Translations under genes and position numbers: made by a program
Shown here: positions 26,304 to 35,138 of the stretch, piece by piece
Position numbering within the stretch: the first letter of the stretch is position 1
Layout: the number at the start of each line of letters is the position of its first letter
The notes under the pieces: generated by a model
Seen by the model: the letters and a program-made list of their open reading frames with translations, nothing else
Database searches by the model: none
What the model was told of the DNA's origin: nothing
Assembly (NCBI GenBank): GCA_014192425.1
Contig: BJHK01000016.1
Location: 1-64,000 of the forward strand
DNA: 64,000 nt
Source of the DNA: Planctomycetia bacterium
Lineage (GTDB): Bacteria; Planctomycetota; Planctomycetia; Pirellulales; UBA1268
Direction: 5' to 3'

Positions 26304-29300
26304 TCAGGCCGCTGCCCCGTCGGCCAGCGCGGCCGTCAGTTTCTGCAGCCTCTCCCGATCCGAGCCGACCAGCCGCGAGTTCGCGATCCGCTTCTTGCGG
26401 GCCCGCTCCAGCGTCCGGCGGGCGGCGTCGGCATCGCCGGCCGCGAGTTCGGCGCAGGCCAGGTGCAGGAGTTTGCCGGGCGTAGCCTCGAGCGCCGCCT
26501 CGCGCAGGTCCTCGAGGGCGCGCGTCGTGTCGCCGGCGGCGAGGTGGACGAGACCGCGGGTGTCGAGCAGGTCGGGCTGCGGGCCGAGTTCCTCGATCGC
26601 CGCCTCGATGAGCCGGCGGGCCTCGGACGCGGTGGCCGGCTGGGCGAGGTGGAAGGCGAGATTGTTGGACAAGACGGCCAGCAACTGCGGCGGCACGTCC
26701 TTGCGGGCCAGCACCTCGCGGTAGATCTTCTCGACCTCCTCGGGCCGGCCCTCGATCTCGCGGAGTTCCGCCAGCGTCAAGGCCAGCATCACCGAATCGG
26801 GATCCTCGCGCCGGGCCTTGCCCAGCCAGTCGCCGAGCCGGGTCGTGTGCGCGCCGGGCGTGTCCTGGTCGCGGACGACTTCGAACCCGGCCTGGAGGAT
26901 GCGCTGGAGCGAAACATCATTCCAGTGCTTTTCCAGCAGATCGAGCGCCTCCGCGGGCCGCTTTTGCCGCCCGAGAAATCCGACCGTGGCGAGGATCACC
27001 TCGGGCGAGTCGGCCGGGAGCCGGGAGAGGATCCTGTCCGCGGCCTTGGCGAAGCCCAGGTCCTCCAGCAGCCTCGCCATTCCGACGGCCTGGTCGCGCG
27101 GCAGGCCCTCGGCCTCGGCAGCGGGCAGCAGGTGGCGGGCCGCGGCCACCGCCGCCTCGCGGTCGTTCTGGGCGAGGGCGACGCGGGCCTCCAGGGCGTG
27201 GGTCGCCGCCGAATCCGGAAGCTTTTTCTTCAGCAATCGCATCCACGTGCGGGCCGCTGCGACCTCGTCGTGGGCGACCAGTTTTTCCACCAGCATGGCG
27301 AGGAACGCCGGGGGCGCATTGGGGGCGGAGCAGATCGTGATCAGGCCGTTGCGGGCGTCGTCCCAGCGACCGCTCTTCTCCTGAAGGTTCGCGAGTTGCA
27401 ACTGCTCCTGAATCGTCAGCGGACGTTGCCCGGCGATGGCACCGAGAAGATCGATCGCCTGCCTCCAGCAGGACGGCTCGCCCCGGCGAGAGAGCAGCCG
27501 CACCTGGACCGCCATGTCCTCGGGGGGCAGCCTCCCGGAGACGTCGAGGTTCTCGCCGACCAGGGCGACCGCCCGCTGCAACGTGCGGAAGTTGCCCTGC
27601 TCGGCGAGCAGATCGGCGAGCGCCCGCCGTGCCCAGACCTTCGTCGGCTGTCCGTCGGCCGCGAGATCGATGATCTGCTCGAGGGCCGCGCGGGCCTCGT
27701 TGATCTGGCCACGGCGCAGCAGATATGCAGCCAGGTTTCGTCGCGTCTCGATGTCCTGCGGCGCCGCCGCGACGCCCTCGCGGTAGCACCGCTCGGCATC
27801 CGCCTGGCGGCCGAGCATCTCGTTGCCTTGCGCCAGACAGGCGGTGCGCGTGGGATCGGAGAGCGCGGCGGCAGCCCGATCGAGCGTCACCTCCGCGGCC
27901 GTGCGGGCCCCGGTCGCCACCTGGAAGTTGAGCAGGGAGAGCCAGGTCTCCGCGCGATCCGGCCCGACCTCGACCGCCTGTTCGAACCACCGGCCTGCCT
28001 GATCCCGTCGGCCCGCCCGTTCGAGGAGCTGGCCGAGCCAGAGCAGTTCCTGGGGATTCCGCGAATCGGCAGTGACGCTCCGTTCGGCCAGGGAGACCGC
28101 CTCGTCGAGACGCCCCGACCGAAGCTCCATCTCCGCCGACAGCCGCTCGTAGCCCGAGGCTTCCTCGGCTCCCAGCGAGGACAGCACCTGCTGCGCCTCG
28201 TCGATGCGATTGAGGCCGTAGAGGAGGGACACCAGCTGCCTGACGACCCGGGGGCTGACGGTGCCGAGCTGCATCGCCCGGCGCAGGCGTTCGATCGCCT
28301 CAGGCAGGTCGTTCTTCATTCCGGCGATCTCGGCGAACAGGATCTGCACCTTGTTCCAGCCGGGCCGCTCGTTCTCCGCCTCGATCAGCAGGGTCTGGGC
28401 CTCCGCCAGCGACTTGATCTCCTCCGCCGTCAGGGACGCGGCCCGTTCCGTCTCCCGCTGGCGCCGTTCCAGGCCGGCCCGCACCCGCATGACCGTGATG
28501 GCGGCCTGTGCAAAGCGGGCCTGGGCCGATGTTGCCCCTCCCAGCCGGATGATCGGCTCGAGGGCTTCCTCCGCCCGGGCGAGGTCGCCCGCCTCCAGGG
28601 CGGCGTCGAACCGCGTCGTGTGGAGGCGCGGGTCGGCCGGGGTTTTGGCGACGGCAAGTTTCCAGAGCCGCTCGGCCTCCTCCAGGCCGCCACTCGATCG
28701 GCGCAGCGAGGCGAGCGTGGCGAGCACCCGGGCTGCCTCCTCGTCGGAAAGCTTTTCGGCGCGTTCCTCGATTCGCATGAACGACGCGTCGGTCGCCGCC
28801 GGGCCTTCGGCGAGCGCCACCGAGGCCTCGAGCAGAAGGATGCCGGCAGCCCCGGCGAACTCCTCGGGCACGCGGTCGAGCACGGCGCGGGCCGCCGCCG
28901 CCCCCTGGTCGCGGAGCTGGAGGGCGGCCAATGCCATCCAGAGTTGCGGCGTCTTGGAGTCGCTCGCCAGCGCCCGCTCGAGCGTCTCCACGGCGGCCGC
29001 AGTCTCCCCCTTGTGCACGAGCACGTCGGCCCGCAGCATCGCGATCTGCGTGGGGGTTATGGAGGCGGCTGTCCGCAGGCTGTCGAGGAGGCCGTCGATT
29101 CGCGACCAGTCCCGCTTCTCGCGCGGCAGCTGCCGCTGCGCCGACATCCGCAGCTGCAGCAGTGGATGCCAGATCTGCGGATTGGCGGCGAGCAGGCCGG
29201 GGGCGAGCATCGCGGCGATCGTCTCGAATTCCGCCAGCGCCTCGGCGGATCGCCCGGCGGCCGCCAGCGCCGCCGCGGCGCTGACGCGCGGCTCGATGGC

Positions 29301-30662
29301 CAAGGGCGACTGCACGAGGACGCGCTGGTGGGCGGCCAGTTGGGCATCGTGCTCGCCGAGATGCTCGTAGCAGCGGCCGAGATGGAAGTCGATCTTCGGC
29401 ACGATCACCGGGTTGTCACCGAGCCGGCCCCGCGCCTCCTCGAGCAACTTCTTGGCCGGGAGCCATTTTCGCTCCGCCATCAGCCGTTGACCGTCGATCA
29501 GCAGGAGCATCGGATGGGATGGTTCGAGCACCTCGCGTAACCGGTCGATGGCCAGCGACGCTTCCTCCAGGTCCTGCTGCATGAGGGAGGCCTCGGCCAG
29601 CATGAGCAGCATCGTCGGCCGGCCGGGGGCCGCGGCCAGCCCCTCGCGCAGCACCTTCGCCGCCTCGGCCGGCCGATTCTGCTCGAAGTGGATGGTCGCC
29701 AGCTGGCGGTAACTCCGCTCGTCGTTGGGAAACAACTCGCGGCAGCGGTTCGCCGTGTCGATGGCCTTGGCGACGTCCCGGTTGGCCAGTTGCAGGTCGA
29801 GGAGCGCGAACAGCGACGTCCGGTTTTCCGGGTCGATTTCCAGGGCCCGGTCGATGGCCTTGCCCGCCGCGGGGATGTCGTTCAGCTCGCGATGCCAGTT
29901 CGACAGAGCCAGCCAGGCTTCGGGCTCCTGTCCGTGGGCCTCGACCATCTTGTCGATGACGAGGCCGGCAGTTTTCTTGTCGTCGAGCTTGTCGAGCAGG
30001 AGCTGCGCGAGCATGGTGAAGCCATCGGTCGGGCCGATCCGAGTGCGGTCCTCGTCGAACTTCCGCGCTTCGCGATCGAAGCCGATGAGCGCAGCGGCCT
30101 TGTCGGCCGCGTTCTCGTACTCGCCCATGGCCGTCAGGGCACCGACGAGCATCAACTGAATCGAGAACGGATGCGTGAAGTCCTCGCGGTCCCACTCGGC
30201 GGGCGCCGGGGAGCCCGCGGCGGGGGCGTCCGGCAGGGGGTGCTTGGCGGCGAGGACGTCGAGGTGCTCCCGGGCGGTGGCGGGCTGGCCGACGAGCATC
30301 TGAAACCGGGCCAGGCGGCCGCGCAGCGCGTCGTTGTCGGGGTTGCGGCGGACCGCGGCCTCGGCCAGGCCGTACGCTTGCGCGACGTCCTGTCGGCCGA
30401 GCTCGCCGGTGCGGGACCGCTGGAGCGTGAGATCGGCGAGTTCCGCCACGACCGCGTCGTCGCCCGGCCGTATGGCGAGGTACCGCTGGAGCATGGCAAT
30501 CGCCTCCAGCGGACGATTGGCCTCCGTCGCCTGATGGGCGAGCGCGACCAGGCTGCCAGCGTTCCGCCAGCGCTGGAACCGCCAGACGGCGAAGACCCCG
30601 GCCAGCCCGACGACGCCCGTCACGACCAGCGCCAGCAGGAGGCGAAGATTGACGCGTTTCAC
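26304..30662 (-). CDS. Giant membrane-anchored TPR-repeat protein
   Basis: A 1452-aa protein with one N-terminal membrane segment (LLLALVVTGVVGLAGVFAVW, about residues 7-26) and then almost nothing but tetratricopeptide-type helical repeats, for example ANRPLEAIAMLQRYLAIRPG, ALEIDPENRTSLFALLDLQL and ATRALEDLREAALEATPG. The N-in topology would place the repeats in the periplasm or paryphoplasm, giving a large binding scaffold. The GTG at 30662 (encoding MKRVNLRLL) puts a short basic segment right before the membrane span and is preferred; an ATG at 30737 is possible. TPR proteins this long occur with exopolysaccharide or PEP-CTERM export systems, but no such gene is adjacent. Partner and role unknown. 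Confidence 0.8.
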   Translation of the reverse strand: MKRVNLRLLLALVVTGVVGLAGVFAVWRFQRWRNAGSLVALAHQATEANRPLEAIAMLQRYLAIRPGDDAVVAELADLTLQRSRTGELGRQDVAQAYGLAEAAVRRNPDNDALRGRLARFQMLVGQPATAREHLDVLAAKHPLPDAPAAGSPAPAEWDREDFTHPFSIQLMLVGALTAMGEYENAADKAAALIGFDREARKFDEDRTRIGPTDGFTMLAQLLLDKLDDKKTAGLVIDKMVEAHGQEPEAWLALSNWHRELNDIPAAGKAIDRALEIDPENRTSLFALLDLQLANRDVAKAIDTANRCRELFPNDERSYRQLATIHFEQNRPAEAAKVLREGLAAAPGRPTMLLMLAEASLMQQDLEEASLAIDRLREVLEPSHPMLLLIDGQRLMAERKWLPAKKLLEEARGRLGDNPVIVPKIDFHLGRCYEHLGEHDAQLAAHQRVLVQSPLAIEPRVSAAAALAAAGRSAEALAEFETIAAMLAPGLLAANPQIWHPLLQLRMSAQRQLPREKRDWSRIDGLLDSLRTAASITPTQIAMLRADVLVHKGETAAAVETLERALASDSKTPQLWMALAALQLRDQGAAAARAVLDRVPEEFAGAAGILLLEASVALAEGPAATDASFMRIEERAEKLSDEEAARVLATLASLRRSSGGLEEAERLWKLAVAKTPADPRLHTTRFDAALEAGDLARAEEALEPIIRLGGATSAQARFAQAAITVMRVRAGLERRQRETERAASLTAEEIKSLAEAQTLLIEAENERPGWNKVQILFAEIAGMKNDLPEAIERLRRAMQLGTVSPRVVRQLVSLLYGLNRIDEAQQVLSSLGAEEASGYERLSAEMELRSGRLDEAVSLAERSVTADSRNPQELLWLGQLLERAGRRDQAGRWFEQAVEVGPDRAETWLSLLNFQVATGARTAAEVTLDRAAAALSDPTRTACLAQGNEMLGRQADAERCYREGVAAAPQDIETRRNLAAYLLRRGQINEARAALEQIIDLAADGQPTKVWARRALADLLAEQGNFRTLQRAVALVGENLDVSGRLPPEDMAVQVRLLSRRGEPSCWRQAIDLLGAIAGQRPLTIQEQLQLANLQEKSGRWDDARNGLITICSAPNAPPAFLAMLVEKLVAHDEVAAARTWMRLLKKKLPDSAATHALEARVALAQNDREAAVAAARHLLPAAEAEGLPRDQAVGMARLLEDLGFAKAADRILSRLPADSPEVILATVGFLGRQKRPAEALDLLEKHWNDVSLQRILQAGFEVVRDQDTPGAHTTRLGDWLGKARREDPDSVMLALTLAELREIEGRPEEVEKIYREVLARKDVPPQLLAVLSNNLAFHLAQPATASEARRLIEAAIEELGPQPDLLDTRGLVHLAAGDTTRALEDLREAALEATPGKLLHLACAELAAGDADAARRTLERARKKRIANSRLVGSDRERLQKLTAALADGAAA

Positions 30663-30895
30663 GGCGAGAACACTCCCGGCCCGGCCATCGAACAGAGGTC
30701 GCTCGACCTCCCCACCTCCGCATTCTACCAGTCGCATCTGCCCCGGCGTCGAAAGTGGTCGTTCCCGCAAAAGATTGGGGGATTGCGCGGACGATACCTG
30801 TCGGGACGGTCGTTCCTTTCCTGACGGTCGTGACGCCGCCAGGATGTCCGCCGCAGCGGGACGCAGCGAACCAACTTTTTTCACGAGGGCAGCGG

Positions 30896-31792
30896 ATGTC
30901 GAGCGGAAATGCCATGCCACGATTAGGCGTGCGTCGACAGGGAGTGGCGGCCGTCGCGCTGGCGATCGCCGTGGTCTCACCCGCCGTGCCGCAGACCGCG
31001 CTGGCCGAGGCCCCCAGGCCGGCGGCGTCCCGCACCATCGTCGATCCGGCGCTGGTGCAAGCGGGCGGATGCCGCGGCTGCAATGCGCCATCCTGTCGCA
31101 CATGTCAGGGCCGTCACGGCGGCCATCATCCGGTCTGCCGGGACGGGAAGTGCCATCCGCACTGCCCCGTCAGGCCCCAGGAGTTCGGCTTCTATGGCAC
31201 CCAGTGGCGCCGCTGGCCGGACAGGCAGGTCGTGCCCGTCGCGCACGAGCGCGAGGGCACCCCGGCGTTGCCGCCGCGGTCGCAGGTTCCACGCGGCGAG
31301 GAGGAGGCGCGCCGGGCAACCGACGACGTGGCTGCGCCGCAGTCCGAACAGGCCGCGGACGATGCCGGCACCAGTCCGAACCGGGGTCTGGAGGACGAGC
31401 CCCCGCGACGTCGACCGCAGCCACCGCAGGCAGACGAGGATCCGGTCCTGCCGCCCGAGGCGTCGGGAGGGCTGCAGCCGCGGCTCCTGCCGCAGGCGCT
31501 GCATGGTGACGACGGCCCCGAACCGGACCAGCCCCGTTCGCTGGCCGATCAGCGCCGGACTTCCGCATCGCGACGGAGCTCCGCGACGCAGCGGCCGGAC
31601 GTGCCCCGGCACGAGTCACTGCCCATGGCGCCGGAGCCGACGGCCAGTCATGCCGTGGTGACGACGGCCGCGGAGGCCGACGAAGGGATCGACGAGTCAA
31701 CGCTCGGTCCGGCCCGCCGCAAGTTTGTCGCCCGCCGGCCTTCCCTGGAGGGGGCCGGCAGCGTGGCGCCGGCTCCGTCGGCCATCCCATGA
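30896..31792 (+). CDS. Secreted Cys/His-rich protein with FGFYGTQWRRWP motif
   Basis: A 298-aa protein with a signal peptide (VRRQGVAAVALAIAVVSPAV, cleavage-like site near QTALA-EA). Residues about 50-90 form a Cys/His cluster (CRGCNAPSCRTCQG, then CRDGKCHPHCPV) that could bind metal or form disulfides, directly followed by EFGFYGTQWRRWPDRQ, a motif I associate with planctomycete secreted proteins of unknown function. The remaining 190 residues are disordered and rich in Pro, Glu and Arg. It is divergent from the giant TPR gene. No function is assigned. Confidence 0.72.
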   Translation: MSSGNAMPRLGVRRQGVAAVALAIAVVSPAVPQTALAEAPRPAASRTIVDPALVQAGGCRGCNAPSCRTCQGRHGGHHPVCRDGKCHPHCPVRPQEFGFYGTQWRRWPDRQVVPVAHEREGTPALPPRSQVPRGEEEARRATDDVAAPQSEQAADDAGTSPNRGLEDEPPRRRPQPPQADEDPVLPPEASGGLQPRLLPQALHGDDGPEPDQPRSLADQRRTSASRRSSATQRPDVPRHESLPMAPEPTASHAVVTTAAEADEGIDESTLGPARRKFVARRPSLEGAGSVAPAPSAIP

Positions 31793-31836
31793 GACGGTGC
31801 AGAGAACACTCTGCCGACGGCGGCATGCCGCGGCAC

Positions 31837-31920
31837 CATGCGAGAGGCGGGATTCGAACCCGCACGCCTTGCGGCACTGGAACCTAAATCCAGCGCGTCT
31901 GCCAGTTTCGCCACTCTCGC
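31837..31920 (-). tRNA. tRNA-Leu (anticodon TAG)
   Basis: The minus strand folds as an 84-nt tRNA. The 7-bp acceptor stem pairs GCGAGAG with CTCTCGC, followed by discriminator A; the anticodon stem is CTGGA/TCCAG with loop TTTAGGT (anticodon TAG), the long variable arm is typical of leucine tRNAs, and the T-arm contains GGTTCGAATCC. CCA is not encoded. It reads CUA/CUG-type leucine codons. It lies 20 nt downstream of the HTTM gene on the same strand and may be processed from its transcript. Confidence 0.95.
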
Positions 31921-31940
31921 GACGGCCGCTGCGACTGATT

Positions 31941-33491
31941 CTAGCGTGCGGCTGCCGGGCCGCTCCCCGCGTCGTCGAGGAATCGGTCGAGGTTTCCTCT
32001 CCCCTCCGTGCCGCGGTCGGGCCATGTGGCCAGCAGCTGCTCGTGCCGCTGTCCGGCGTGCGCCGCGATGCCCTCGACGACGAAGCGAATTTCCAGCGAC
32101 TCGACGCGGGAGTCGGCGCCGTGCCGCGCATTCCAGTCGCGGGCCAGCGCCGCGGCGACGTGGGGCGCCAGGAGGCGGAACCGCGGCCGCGGCAGCAGCC
32201 ATGCCAGCTTGTGCCAGCGATGGTGGGGCAGCGAGCCGAATCCACCCCCGGGGCGGTCCGCGCCGACGGGCGCGCCGTTGCGCAGCAGATCGACCCGGCG
32301 GCCGTCGCTGAGCAGGGCGGGCGCCTGGATCCACTGCTCGGTCGGAGAGACGACGCCGAACATGCCCCACTCCTGAACGAGTCCGCAGAGGGCCAGCGGC
32401 ACGCCGACGACCGCGGGCAGCGGCCGCGACTGCCAGGGGGTTACGCCATGCAGGAAACCGATCGACGCGCAGCCGAGCAGGAGGCCGCAGGCCGCGGCGG
32501 CCAGCGGGGGCAGCCGGCCCGGATCGGGGTCCGCGTCCGCCGCTGCCGGTGTCTGCCAGACGGCGCCGGGGAGCAGCGCCAGCCAGGCCGTGATGCCGAT
32601 GGCCGCGAACAGGCCCACCGACATGGTGGCCTGGATGGCGAGGTGAAAGAGGATGAAGCAGCAGGCGACCGCCACGCGCAGGCGGGGCCGGGGGAAGAGC
32701 AGGTACAGCGCCGGCAGCAGGAGCTCGATTCCGAGCACGCCCCAGGTGAGGGGTCGCAGCAGCCAGCCGGCGCCGGCCAGCCACGTGCCGAAGGACGTGC
32801 CGTGGTCGTGGATGGAGAGCGCGCGGCCGATCGCCTCCCCCGTCAGCCAGGTGTCGTTGAGCTTGGCGAGACCCGCGGCGAGGTACACGACGAGCACTTG
32901 GAGGACGAGCGCGATCGAGGCGCTGGAGAACGTTCGCGACCCCGCGCGACCGGCCGCGCCGCGGCGAGCTGCGTCGGCCGACCAGACCGCGCCCAGTGGC
33001 AGGAACATCGACCAGAAGAGCAGCGTCCCCAGCCAGGCATCGCCGGCGTTCGTCGCGGGCAGCGTCCGGCGCATCACGCTGAGCTGGGCCGCCCAGGCCA
33101 CGATCGTCGCCGCCCGCGTCCGCCAGCCGCAGGCCAGGCACAGGCCGGCGAGCCCCTGCACCGCGAGGACGAGGCCGCCGCACCAGGCGTGATCGACGAG
33201 AAAGGCCAGCGACCAGACCGCCGGATCCGCGCCCCACGTCTGCCGCAGGGGTGCGAGAGGAAAGATGCCGTCCGTCGTGAACATGAGCGGGAAGTCGCGG
33301 ACGCGCAGCAGGGCGTCGACGACGAGGATGGTGCCGGCGGCGATGCGAAAAGCGGCCAGGCTCCGCAGGTCGACCGCGAACCGGCGGCGCAGCCACGCGG
33401 CGCACCGAATCCGGCGGCGCAGCCACGCGCCGCCCTGGGCGGCCGGTGCGATCGGGCACGATCCGTCGGGGTGGCGCCGGGCGACTTTCAC
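31941..33491 (-). CDS. HTTM-domain membrane protein (vitamin K-dependent gamma-carboxylase-like)
   Basis: A 516-aa polytopic protein. After a basic start it has the HTTM hallmark region SLAAFRIAAGTILVVDALL, then FPLMFTTDGIFPLAPL, and about eight to ten membrane segments to residue 370, followed by a soluble C-terminal part of about 140 residues. HTTM proteins share the membrane core of gamma-glutamyl carboxylase but most bacterial members have unknown chemistry. The basic N-terminus is encoded partly by an internal duplication (19-bp identical stretches at 33381-33399 and 33411-33429) giving two WLRRR segments. Carboxylase activity should not be assumed. Confidence 0.78.
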   Translation of the reverse strand: MKVARRHPDGSCPIAPAAQGGAWLRRRIRCAAWLRRRFAVDLRSLAAFRIAAGTILVVDALLRVRDFPLMFTTDGIFPLAPLRQTWGADPAVWSLAFLVDHAWCGGLVLAVQGLAGLCLACGWRTRAATIVAWAAQLSVMRRTLPATNAGDAWLGTLLFWSMFLPLGAVWSADAARRGAAGRAGSRTFSSASIALVLQVLVVYLAAGLAKLNDTWLTGEAIGRALSIHDHGTSFGTWLAGAGWLLRPLTWGVLGIELLLPALYLLFPRPRLRVAVACCFILFHLAIQATMSVGLFAAIGITAWLALLPGAVWQTPAAADADPDPGRLPPLAAAACGLLLGCASIGFLHGVTPWQSRPLPAVVGVPLALCGLVQEWGMFGVVSPTEQWIQAPALLSDGRRVDLLRNGAPVGADRPGGGFGSLPHHRWHKLAWLLPRPRFRLLAPHVAAALARDWNARHGADSRVESLEIRFVVEGIAAHAGQRHEQLLATWPDRGTEGRGNLDRFLDDAGSGPAAAR

Positions 33492-33608
33492 GGGCGGCTC
33501 CGGGACGTTTCTTGAAGGAACCGGCGAAGAAATCTACAACACGGGGCTCCGGCCCGCCTCCCCGAGATTGTTCCAGGTCAGGCCGCGGCCGGCACAGGAG
33601 TCGAATTG

Positions 33609-35036
33609 ATGCACGTTCCCCTGGTGGTGCTCGGTGGCGGTCCGGGTGGCTATGCGGCCGCGTTCCTCGCGGCCGATCTCGGCATGCAGGTCGCGATCGT
33701 CGAACGGGACGAACGCCTGGGAGGCACCTGCCTGCTGCGCGGCTGCATCCCCTCGAAGGCCCTGCTGCACGTCGGACGGGTGCTGGCGGAGGCCCGCGAA
33801 CTGAGCGACTGGGGGCTGGAGTTCGGCAAACCCGCCCTGCGCCTCGACGCCCTGCGGGCCCGCAAGGACAAGGTCATCGGGACGCTCACGGGGGGGCTGG
33901 CCACGCTGGCCCGGCGCCGCAATGTGACGGTCGTCCGCGGCAACGCCCGGTTCACCGGCTCGAGCGCGGTCGAGGTGGCCCCCGCCGAACCCGGCGGCGC
34001 CTCCCAGACGATCACCTTCGACCACTGCATCCTCGCCAGCGGATCGCGGCCAACGCGGATCCCGGCCTTCGACATCGGCAGCGAACGCGTGATGGACTCG
34101 ACGGCGGCGCTCGAGCTTCGCGACATCCCCGAGTCGCTCCTCGTGGTGGGCGGGGGCTACATCGGCCTGGAGATGGGCACCGTGTACGCCGAGTTGGGAT
34201 CGCGGGTCTCGGTCGTCGAGCTCACCGACGCCCTCCTGCCCGGCGCCGATCGCGACCTCGTCAAGCCGCTCCACCAGCGGCTCGAGAAGCTGTTCGAAAA
34301 GATTCACCTGCGCACCAAGGTCGTGAAGCTCGAGGACGTCGGCGCGGCGGTCCGCGTCCACTTCGAGGGCCCCGAGGGGGCGACGGCGCGGGAGTTCTCC
34401 CGCGTCCTCGTGGCGGTCGGCCGCCGGCCGAACTCCGATGGCATAGGCCTGGAGAACACCGCCGTGCAGGTCAGCGCCAAGGGGTTCGTCGAGGTGGACG
34501 GGCAGCAGCGGACGGCCGATCCGCGAATCCTCGCCATCGGCGACGTGTGCGGCGAGCCGATGCTGGCCCATCGGGCGAGCCACCAGGGAAAGGTGGCGGT
34601 GGAGGTGCTGCACGGCGAACCGGCGTTGTTCGCCCCGCGGGCGATCCCGGCCGTCGTCTTCACCGATCCGGAGATCGCCTGGGCGGGGCTCACCGAGCAG
34701 GAGGCCACGGCCAGCGGCCGCACGGTCGAAATCAGCCGCTACCCGTGGGTGGCCAGCGGCCGCGCCCAGGCGCTGGGCCGCACCGACGGGCTGACGAAGC
34801 TCCTCGTCGACCCGGAAACGGACGCGGTCCTCGGCGTCGGGATCGTCGGTGCCGGCGCCGGCGAACTTGTCGCCGAAGGCGTCCTGGCCATCGAGATGGG
34901 CTGCTCGGCCCGCGACCTCATGGAGTCGATCCATCCCCACCCCACGCTCGGGGAAACCGTGGCGTTTTCCGCCGAGAATTACTTCGGCCTGGCGACGGAA
35001 ATCTACCGGCCGCGTGCGGACGCCGGGAAGTCGTGA
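33609..35036 (+). CDS. lpd: Dihydrolipoyl dehydrogenase (E3), first copy
   Basis: A 475-aa FAD-dependent disulfide oxidoreductase that reoxidises dihydrolipoamide with NAD+. It has the N-terminal FAD motif VVLGGGPGGYAAA, the redox cysteines in GGTCLLRGCIPSKAL, the NAD motif VVGGGYIGLEMG, the second FAD segment AIGDVCGEPMLAH and the C-terminal His-Glu motif in HPHPTLGE. The ATG at 33609 follows AGGAG with 8-nt spacing; a TTG one codon earlier is less likely. It heads the dehydrogenase cluster, next to aceE, so it probably serves pyruvate dehydrogenase. A second lpd ends the cluster; the two differ clearly and are not a recent duplication. Confidence 0.94.
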   Translation: MHVPLVVLGGGPGGYAAAFLAADLGMQVAIVERDERLGGTCLLRGCIPSKALLHVGRVLAEARELSDWGLEFGKPALRLDALRARKDKVIGTLTGGLATLARRRNVTVVRGNARFTGSSAVEVAPAEPGGASQTITFDHCILASGSRPTRIPAFDIGSERVMDSTAALELRDIPESLLVVGGGYIGLEMGTVYAELGSRVSVVELTDALLPGADRDLVKPLHQRLEKLFEKIHLRTKVVKLEDVGAAVRVHFEGPEGATAREFSRVLVAVGRRPNSDGIGLENTAVQVSAKGFVEVDGQQRTADPRILAIGDVCGEPMLAHRASHQGKVAVEVLHGEPALFAPRAIPAVVFTDPEIAWAGLTEQEATASGRTVEISRYPWVASGRAQALGRTDGLTKLLVDPETDAVLGVGIVGAGAGELVAEGVLAIEMGCSARDLMESIHPHPTLGETVAFSAENYFGLATEIYRPRADAGKS

Positions 35037-35138
35037 ACGGGTGGGCATCGGCGTGCAACACGCTGCAGACCGGCCTTTACGGGGTCCTGACGCGGCGGAA
35101 TAATGGGTCTTGTTCGCCCGCCCCCCCCGGAGCCCGCC

